Shown in pieces: positions 56,741-64,000 of a stretch of DNA of 64,000 nucleotides. The notes under the pieces are model-generated. The model saw only the letters and a program-made list of their open reading frames with translations. It searched no databases and was not told the origin of the DNA. The position numbers were made by a program, and so were the translations under genes. Each line of letters opens with the position of its first letter. Within the stretch, counting starts at the first letter, position 1. Source of the stretch: Hevea brasiliensis (taxonomy: Eukaryota > Streptophyta > Magnoliopsida > Malpighiales > Euphorbiaceae); contig NC_079503.1 in the NCBI RefSeq assembly GCF_030052815.1, positions 59,748,735 to 59,812,734 of the forward strand, written 5' to 3'.

Positions 56741-57879
56741 AATAAATTTCGTCTCAAATTTTACCGTATCAATCTCGAATAGCTGTGGGTGTTGTCTCCT
56801 CATGTCTTCCTCTCGTTCCCAAGTAGCTTCTTGGCCCAATGATGGTTCCACAAAGACTTTTACCAACAGATCCGCTTATTCCGCACTGCTTCACCTCATG
56901 AGCCGTAATCTTTATGGGTTCTTCTTCATATGTGAGGTCCGATTCACTTCTATTTCCTCATCGTAGTACATGAGATGGGTCCGATCGATACCTCCTCAAC
57001 ATAGACACATGGAAGACATTATGTATCTTCTCCAACTCGAGGTAGTGCCAAACGATATGCCAAAGGACCCACTCTTTCCGTAACCTCATATGGCCCGATA
57101 AAACGAGGACTCGCTTCCCCTTTCTGCCAAATCTCATAATCCTCTTCCAAGGAGAAACCTTGAGGAAAACTTTCTCACCCACTGCATACTCAATATCCCT
57201 TCTCTTCAAATCAATGTAGGACTTATGACGATCTGATGCAGCTTTAAGTCGATCTTTGATCACCCGGATTTTCTCCTCAGTTTGCTGAACAATTTCGGGT
57301 CCAATCATCTTTCTTTCACCCACGTCATCCCAACACAACGGGGTTCTACATTTTCGCCATACAAAGCTTCATATGGAGGCATCCCAATGCTTGATTGATA
57401 GCCGTTGTTATAAGCAAACTCAATCAAAGGCAAGTGTGTATCCCAACTACCTCAAACTCAATCACACAAGCCCGTAGCATGTCCTCCAAGATCCGACTAC
57501 CCTCTCGATCGCCATCTGCGTGGGTGGAATGCAAGATCAAGTTCAATCTAGTTCCTAGGGCTCTCTCAAGACTACCCTGCAATCTAGAAGTGAACCTAGG
57601 ATCTCTGTCTGATACGATAGATACTGGCACTCCATGCAATCTCACAATCTCATCGATGTATAACTTGGCCAATCTTTCTAAACTGTAGTCCATCCGGACT
57701 GGCAGAAAATGAGCAGATTTAGTCAGTCAGTCAACAATCACCAAAACTGCATCATGACTCTTCTCGTGTCCTCGAAGTCCCATCACAAAATCCATCGTTA
57801 TTCTCTCCCATTTCCACTGCATCGGGTAGTGGATGTAACAACCCAATGGTACTTGATGCTCGCTTTACTTATCGACAAG
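56741..57879 (-). pseudogene. Tekay-C integrase core and chromodomain region
   Basis: Readable parts are [37 protein letters not shown] (57693-57590), CWDDVGERKMIGPEIVQQT and GEKVFLKVSPWKRIMRFGRK (57338-57130), then KIHNVFHVSMLRRYRSDPSH (to 56958). The stretch around the catalytic Glu (57480-57530) is garbled compared with Tekay-A. The chromodomain portion (56950-56750) has frame changes. Order and wording are those of Tekay integrase. Confidence 0.82.
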
Positions 57880-58700
57880 TTAGGCATTTGGATACAAATT
57901 CGCCACGTTCCTTTTCATACCCATCCACCAGTAATGCTCCTTTAGCCCTCTATACATTTTTGTGCCACCAGGGTGCATGGCAAAAGGAGACTCATGCGCT
58001 TCCTTCAAAATGATCTGCCTCAAGTTGACATCATTAGGAACACATATTCTGCCCTGGTGTAGCAATAGACCATCATCTCTGATTGAGAATTCTGGTTTCT
58101 TGCCCTGTCGGACTTCTCCCATCAACTTCTGATACTTCTGATCATTCTGAGCAGCCATTCTAATCTGATCAATCAATACTGGCTGTACATGCCATGCAAC
58201 TGCTGCCTGCCCATCATCATTAATCTCTAAACTGGCATGTAATGATCTCAACTCATGTACCAAAGACAAAGGAGTAATTTGTAGATTTGCCATAGTCTTA
58301 CGACTTAAGGCGTCAGCCACAACATTAGCTTTCCCTGGCTGATAGTCTATCAGACAATCATAGTCTTTTATCAACTCTAACCATCTCCTCTGTCTCAAAT
58401 TCAACTCTTTTTGGGTGCCCAAATACTTCAAGCTCTTATGATCCAGTATAGATGTAGCACTTCTCCCCATACAAATAATGCCTCCAGATCTTAAGAGCAA
58501 ACACAATAGCTGCAAGCTCCAAATCATGTGTTGGATAGTTCCTCTCATGCGGTTTTAGCTGGCGTGATGCATAGGCAATGACATTTCGATCTTGCATCAA
58601 TACACAGCCTAACCCATTGTGAGAAGCGTCACTATATACTGTATATTCTTTACCTGGAGTAGGTAAGGTAAGGACTGAGCTTCACCAAACATCTTTTCAA
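57880..58700 (-). pseudogene. Tekay-C RNase H end and integrase zinc domain
   Basis: The open stretch 58548-57880 reads [40 protein letters not shown], then [40 protein letters not shown] and [13 protein letters not shown]. It is well kept and free of the small indels seen to its right. The first RNase H acids lie at 58650-58600 in another frame. Confidence 0.85.
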
Positions 58701-60000
58701 TTCATCAAAACTCACTGCATTTATCCGTCCACCGAAATTTTACATCTTTTCTAAGCACTTGGTCAAAGGAGATGCCAACATGGAGAATCCTTCACAAATC
58801 GACGGTAGTATCCAAACTAAACCTAAAATCGCGAATCTCGTGACATTTCGGTGGCCTCCAATTAAGGACACTTCAATCTTACTTGGATCTACCTTAATGC
58901 CCTCTTCTCGATACTACATGCCCCAAGAAAGATATTTCTTTCAGCCAAAATTCACACTTCGACAATTTGGCATATAGTCGTTTCTCCTCAAAGTCTGCAG
59001 ATAATCCGCAGATGTCTATTATGCTCTTCTCGCATTCCTCGAATAGACCAATATATCATCTATGAATACCACAACAAACCGGTCGAGGTATGGTCTGAAA
59101 ATAGTGTTCATCGATCCATAAAAGCAAATGAGCATTAGTTAACCCAATGGCATGACCAAGAACTCATAATGGCCATAGCGGGTTCAAGGCGCTTTAGAAA
59201 TACTTTGCTCTTGTACTTTCAGTGATAATAACTCGATCTCGTGTCAATTTTGAGAACACAATGCACTCTCAACCGATCAAACAAGTCATCAATGCGGGCA
59301 ATGGATATCTATTCTTTATTGTCACCTTATTCAATCGCCGATAATCAATACACAAGCGAGAGTGCCATCTTTCTTCTTTACAAACAACACCGTGCTCCCC
59401 AAGGTGACACACTAGGGCGGATAAAGCCCTTGTCAAGCAATTCTTGCAATCGCACTTTCAACTCTTTCAATTCGCAGTGCCATTCTATATGGCGTTATGG
59501 AAATTGGGTCCACACTGTGCATAACATTAATCTCAAATCGCACCTCTCTTTCTCGAGGTAATCCCGCGCTTCATCAGAAACACATCCGAAAGTCACATAT
59601 CGTAGGGATGTCCCTTAGTGCCGACTCCCTACTTGGGTGTCTATCACATGTGCCAAGTATGCTTCACACCCTTTTAATCATCCTTCTAGCTAGTGCAGCT
59701 AAATGATGTTTGATGGCGTAAATGCCTCTCCCGTGTATTACCACATCACCGCATAAAGGAGACCAAAAGTGACTGTCTTCGCTACAAATAATCATAGCAT
59801 GATGCCCAGCTAACCAATCCATGCCCAAGATGATATCATACTCTCTAAAGGGCATTTCAATCAAATCGACAGAAAACATGTCCTTGGATCACCAAAGGAC
59901 GTCTCTATAGATTCTGTTGACCGGACCTCTTGTCCTAACTGACTAGTTACTAGCACTTCAAAACCCATTTGCACACATGGAATGTAAGTGAACAAACTAT
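58701..60000 (-). pseudogene. Tekay-C reverse transcriptase and protease, heavily broken
   Basis: The order can be followed by comparison with Tekay-B: the polymerase site region near 59040-59070 (wording [12 protein letters not shown] recoverable only in pieces), the reverse transcriptase entry near 59330-59400, and protease wording FSVDLIEMPFREYDIILGMD with WLAGHHAM at 59879-59800. Frame changes occur every few dozen bases, mostly at positions where Tekay-B has CTG or CAG. Confidence 0.75.
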
Positions 60001-61335
60001 GCTAGCACTAACATATGAATGGGTTGAACCCGATCAAATAATACAAATACTTCTTGATCGTAGATAGAGAATGTACCAGCTACCACATCGTAAGTCTCAC
60101 CTCTTCTCGCCGTTTCATTGCGTAGATTCTCGTTGAAGCACTTCCTTGTCTCGATCGACCAATTGTGCCTCGATCGCTCGGCAAAGGTTTCTCTACCGCT
60201 CTTCCTCCGCTAACCGATCAGTGAACCTCGGGAGCAGGACTCAATAGATCCTCGGCAGAGTAGGAGCCGGACCATATCTCTGAGCACTAGTACGCTCTCT
60301 TGCTAAATGACCCTTGCCTCCGCAGCTTAAAACAGCTCCAGTGGCCCAATAACACTCCCCATGAATCTTGCCACAAGTCTCACAGGCGTGCATCAGAACC
60401 CTCGCTGATCACCGCCGCACCTAGGGTCTTTGTCCTAAAATCTGCCTCTACTAAATCTTTCCACCCCGACCCCTACCGGGTCCACTAAACTTCTTTCTTT
60501 TCCGAGGTAGCACCAAAACTCGCTCAACCGATTTTTCCCCTTGTCTTTTTCTCGATTTCTCTTGTGAACCCTTCCTCACCGCCTTCTCGATTCTATCCTT
60601 TCTAATTCCAAGGCTTGTGAGATCAATTCGTAAAAATTCGATGTCCAAACCCACAACTTGCATTCTCGCACTGCCTTAGCCCTGACTCAAACCTCTTGCA
60701 TCTGCAGGGGTGGAGACTAAGCTTCCAAAGATAGTGGCTTAGCCTTGAGAAATCTCTTTCATACTGCTACGCTTTGGTTCCCTTGTTTCAAACTCAAAAT
60801 TCTTGCGCTTTTGATCAACATATGCATCCGATGTATTTCTGTCAACTCTCGATGAAGTCATCCTGTGTCAAGATCGTGGTTCACCTAAGCCGTGGGGATG
60901 GTCTTCCACCAATCATACGCATCCTTGCAATAGCGACGTAATATTCCAACTTCACTCATCTTGGTAGTACGCTTTCTTAAACACTGGCCCATTCTTTCAA
61001 GCCATTGCTCTTTCTAAAGGGTCCATCAGTACTTTAAATTCTGCAGCCCCATACTTTAGCAATTTATCAAACTGTCTGGCTGGAGGCAGTGGTTGTGCCA
61101 CAGGTGGTTGGGGTGGAGCTTGAGCAGGCATACCCCCAGCCATTTGTTGAAACATTGCCGCTATCTGCTGTGCGAACTGTGTAGGAATTTGCGGCATTTG
61201 TGGGGTGTCTGACTCCACCGACATTCGGTAAAGCCGGGCTTCCTTGTGCCTCGGCTTCAACAGACTGCTCAACTGAGCGATCCCCTTCTTCCATTTCAGT
61301 CTGAAGTTAGGGTATCTCCTGAACAAGTAACACAA
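60001..61335 (-). pseudogene. Tekay-C gag, heavily broken
   Basis: At 61335-60997 the N-terminal part reads QMPQIPTQFAQQIAAMFQQM and AGGMPAQAPPQPPVAQPLPP, then FDKLLKYGAAEFK, parallel to the Tekay-B gag N-terminus. The basic linker KRKKFSGPGRGRGGK at 60520-60455 corresponds to the region before the zinc knuckles. The knuckles themselves (about 60390-60300) are shifted out of frame. Confidence 0.75.
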
Positions 61336-61465
61336 GGAGATTTCCCTCCGTTAGTTCATATTCATGATGTAATGCACTGTATGTAACAATTATGGACATT
61401 GAGCAGTTGTACTTAACAAAGAAAAGACACAAATTCACAAGTTAAAACATACTTCAAAAAAATTT

Positions 61466-61477
61466 GCTCTGATACCA
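61466..61477 (-). other. Tekay-C primer-binding site (initiator tRNA-Met)
   Basis: The minus strand reads TGGTATCAGAGC, eight bases inside the 5' LTR. The sequence is identical to the Tekay-B site. Confidence 0.9.
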
Positions 61478-61485
61478 CTAAAACA

Positions 61486-64000
61486 TGTCACACCTTACCC
61501 CTCTGTAAGGCATAACATGATCCCGTAGAATACCTAATGAACTACCGAACTTCACCTACCGATAACTCATTAAGTACCCTACAAGGGATTTTAAAACAAT
61601 TTTCTTATCTTTGACAAGTGGTGAGCATTTCAAATAAGTATTTAAAACATTTAGTTGAAATTAAAACTAATTAATATTTTTGGCCATTTTAGTTTTCCGC
61701 AAATTTTATAAAAATTTTGACAGAGTTTCCTCTGTATTTTGAGAAAACCGTTCTTCAAATACCAAATAAAAGCACTTCCAATAATTATCTAACCATTGCT
61801 TCAAACTCATACTCAATCTCAACCAATTTCTCAAAATTCACAAGTTCAAAAATTCTCAAAATACTGTCCATCAATATCATTTATTCATATTCCATTCAAG
61901 ATAAACAATTTATATATTCATCATACTAAAATTTACATTCAAAAGTCCAAATTAAAATTTATTACAACTTTTATACAAACTTTGTACAAGCTCAAGACCC
62001 ATGTACATGTCCATACATTTATGTGCAATATATACATCAAAAGAAATATTTACGCTAGGGTATAAATTATACCCAAGACTTTAAGTCGATGACTTCACAC
62101 ACCTCAAGACTCGACCACGCTTCCTCTAATCTCAGATCTGACAAAGAATAAAGCTATCACGAGTACTAAGACTCAATGGTGCACAATATACTAAAATAAT
62201 CTTTATGCAAAACTTAAAGCACATTCATTCAAAATTTGACTAAACATGAAAATTAAATACAATCATGCATTGTAAGATTTTACATGTAAACCAAGTTTAT
62301 TTCAAAGTATCAAAACACATTTCATAAAACCCACAGTTAGATCACGCCATTCGAAACAAATAGAATCTCAATAGCCAGAGGCTAAAGAGAAATCATATCA
62401 CAAGGCTAGCTAGCTCAAATATATGGATATCCATTCACATCCTCTTCTACTGGCACACCTCAACACTTCTCCAGAGAAGGAATCAAAATTCGAAATTAAT
62501 TACCCCCACTAGTCGTGCTAGTGAGGTGTTCAAATATATGGTCATGATACTGTGGTTTTAAAACTTATCTTAACAATTTGCTAAACATTGTCATTTCAAA
62601 TATACACAATAAATTTCACAATTTGAATCAAAACATCATAAGTAAGGTCACAATACTTTCAGCAATTCAAAGCAACAATAAAATGCATATTTCATTCATT
62701 TAATCAATGAATTTTTTTAAAGCATAGTAATATTGTGCACAAACCTCAAACGAGTCGTCCTTTAGCCTCGACTCGGTTCTTCGGGTTCCTTCCCGATATT
62801 CTTTTCAACTGAAACACACAATTTTACAATGTTTCAGTACTAAAACTTAAAATAAATCCAAAATAAACTTAACTTCACATTTACCTAGCTCTAACGTGTT
62901 AAATTCGACGTTTTCAAAATTTTGTGTTTCGGTTTACTATTCACTGCACTATTCAAGTCAAATTATTGACTTTCTAAGGCTTAATAGGTATGGGAACTCC
63001 AACTTCACCCACATACCACATTTTGGTCACCAAACTTGTTGGTTTTGGTCATTTGTTTAAAGCTTAGGTCATTTTGGCAAAATTGCCAATTTTCGGTTTT
63101 GGTTCTCCGAAGTTGCACTATTCCATTGGTCGATCTACTGTTGGAATTTGACAAAACTTCCTTCATAGAAAATGTTCCTTATTGTCTTAAGTGTATTCTC
63201 ATTTTTGGATCTCCTCAATCGGAGTTTTGTAGCTCAAGTTATGGCCAAAATAAGTTTACTGTTTACGTGCACTGTTCATACTGCAATTTAGGTGCTGGCA
63301 GATTTTTGGTCCAACTTTGGTCAATTGTTTGATCAAGTTAAGTTCATAATTTGGTCTCACTTTCTTCATATGAAATGTTGTACTATGTCTTAGGTTTCCA
63401 TCGGTTCAAGAATCGCCTAAATCCGAGTTTTCTAGAGAGAGTTATAGCTATCCAAACATTGCTGCTCAACTAAAAATCTGCAGAATTTCAGTACAGAAAT
63501 TTTAACTTTGCTCAATGATTTGAATGAGTTAATGGCCTAATTTGGGTTGGTGTTCTTCATGAAAGTTTTAGGTCTATATCATATCTAATTGCTGGTAAAA
63601 TTTCAGGTCAATTTGATCTATCTAGCTCGAGTTATGACCAAATGAACAGTTACTGTTCATTTGGTCAGTTTAGTGCAGTGGCAGCCTGCTATCAACTCAC
63701 TTTGGTCAATTGTTTCACCAAGTTTTGGTCAGTTTTTGGCAATGGTTCCTTAATGAAAATTGTGCTCTTTTATTTCTATTTTCATCTACAATTGGTGGCA
63801 TATCAATTGGACTTGTTAAATTTGAGTTTTGGTCCTTCAAAGTGGGTTTGGTCATGCTGCCAGCAGCATGACCATTGACCTACGAATTTGATTTTTATTC
63901 CAACAATTCCCACACAAATTATTTGGTCATAATTGACCATTATTTCATTTCACAATAGGTTAAACATGCTATTTATGCATTTCTCCAAAATTTTGCCTCA
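61486..64000 (-). repeat. Tekay-C 5' LTR, truncated by window end
   Basis: It aligns with 53005-55560, with few differences; many of these are CTG/CAG-type changes or losses of 1-4 bases. About 1.2 kb of LTR remains outside. Confidence 0.9.

Larger units (their letters stand above)
27361..64000 (-). mobile_element. Athila-2, split by Tekay insertions and continuing past the window
   Basis: Athila-2 parts appear in the same order as in Athila-1: 3' LTR 27361-28854, spacer, env-position ORF 30439-31727, integrase C-half 32580-33316, then Tekay-A, then integrase N-half to gag 40651-44169. Tekay-B then begins inside gag. The gag start, primer site and 5' LTR must lie beyond 64000. Tekay-A's ACTTT duplication and the matching integrase halves show that the two sides were once continuous. 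Confidence 0.88.
44170..64000 (-). mobile_element. Tekay-B, nearly intact chromovirus, 5' LTR split by Tekay-C
   Basis: The element has a 3' LTR (44170-47263), polypurine tract, integrase with chromodomain, RNase H, reverse transcriptase, protease, gag, primer site, and the first visible part of the 5' LTR (52067-53004). The rest of the 5' LTR lies beyond 64000, because Tekay-C sits at 53005. LTR stretches differ by roughly 2%. Only a few lesions break the coding region, so this is the most recently active element whose coding region can be read with confidence. Confidence 0.88.
53005..64000 (-). mobile_element. Tekay-C, chromovirus inserted in the Tekay-B LTR
   Basis: The 3' LTR is complete (53005-56728) and the 5' LTR visible for 2.5 kb (61486-64000). 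Polypurine tract, gag-pol and a tRNA-Met primer site lie between. LTR termini and sequence resemble Tekay-A. The coding region carries very many small indels concentrated at CTG and CAG sites, in patches, while 57880-58548 is clean. The two LTRs show the same type of difference. Part of the damage may therefore be consensus error. Confidence 0.88.

Overview
The window is plant nuclear DNA, most likely from a eudicot. It is AT-rich, contains one exon of a plant plastid protein (cytochrome c6A), and almost everything else is Ty3/gypsy LTR retrotransposon sequence of three plant lineages: Athila, Tat/Ogre-like and the chromovirus Tekay. I see no rRNA, tRNA or CRISPR array and no complete host gene. 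I cannot name the species.

Layout. 1-1026 is an Athila LTR fragment cut by the window edge. 1027-6767 is the only non-gypsy stretch. It holds a degenerate LTR-like segment, a tandemly duplicated AT-rich repeat with a Mutator-type MITE inserted in one copy, microsatellites, and a single 101-bp exon of cytochrome c6A on the + strand (4798-4898). From 6768 to the end the window is one nested stack of retrotransposons, all on the minus strand. The oldest layer is a decayed Tat/Ogre-like element: 3' LTR about 6768-10496, tandem repeats 10590-11165, integrase 24599-25686, gag about 26700-27360. A full-length Athila element (Athila-1, 12087-24593) sits inside its 3' part, with 5-bp target duplications, tRNA-Asp-type primer site and polypurine tract. 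A second Athila (Athila-2) begins at 27361 in the Tat gag and runs past the window end.

Athila-2 is split by two Tekay chromoviruses. Tekay-A (33317-40645) is internally deleted but keeps its target duplication. Tekay-B (44170 to beyond 64000) is nearly intact apart from a few frameshifts and one stop. Tekay-B's 5' LTR is split in turn by Tekay-C (53005 to beyond 64000). The deepest nest is therefore Tat, then Athila-2, then Tekay-B, then Tekay-C. LTR divergence estimated by eye agrees with this order: about 6-10% for Athila-1 and about 2-3% for Tekay-A and Tekay-B.

Each element would make gag, protease, reverse transcriptase, RNase H and integrase for its own copying. The Athila elements carry an extra ORF in the env position, and the Tekay integrase ends in a chromodomain. 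No copy looks autonomous. I did not find a new cellular system. The most useful leads are the isolated cytochrome c6A exon, a MITE with its empty site in the same window, recurrent GTGTAA palindromes in Athila, conserved hairpins in Tekay LTRs, a rearranged integrase in Tekay-A, and a CTG/CAG-specific sequence anomaly in Tekay-C that may be a consensus error.
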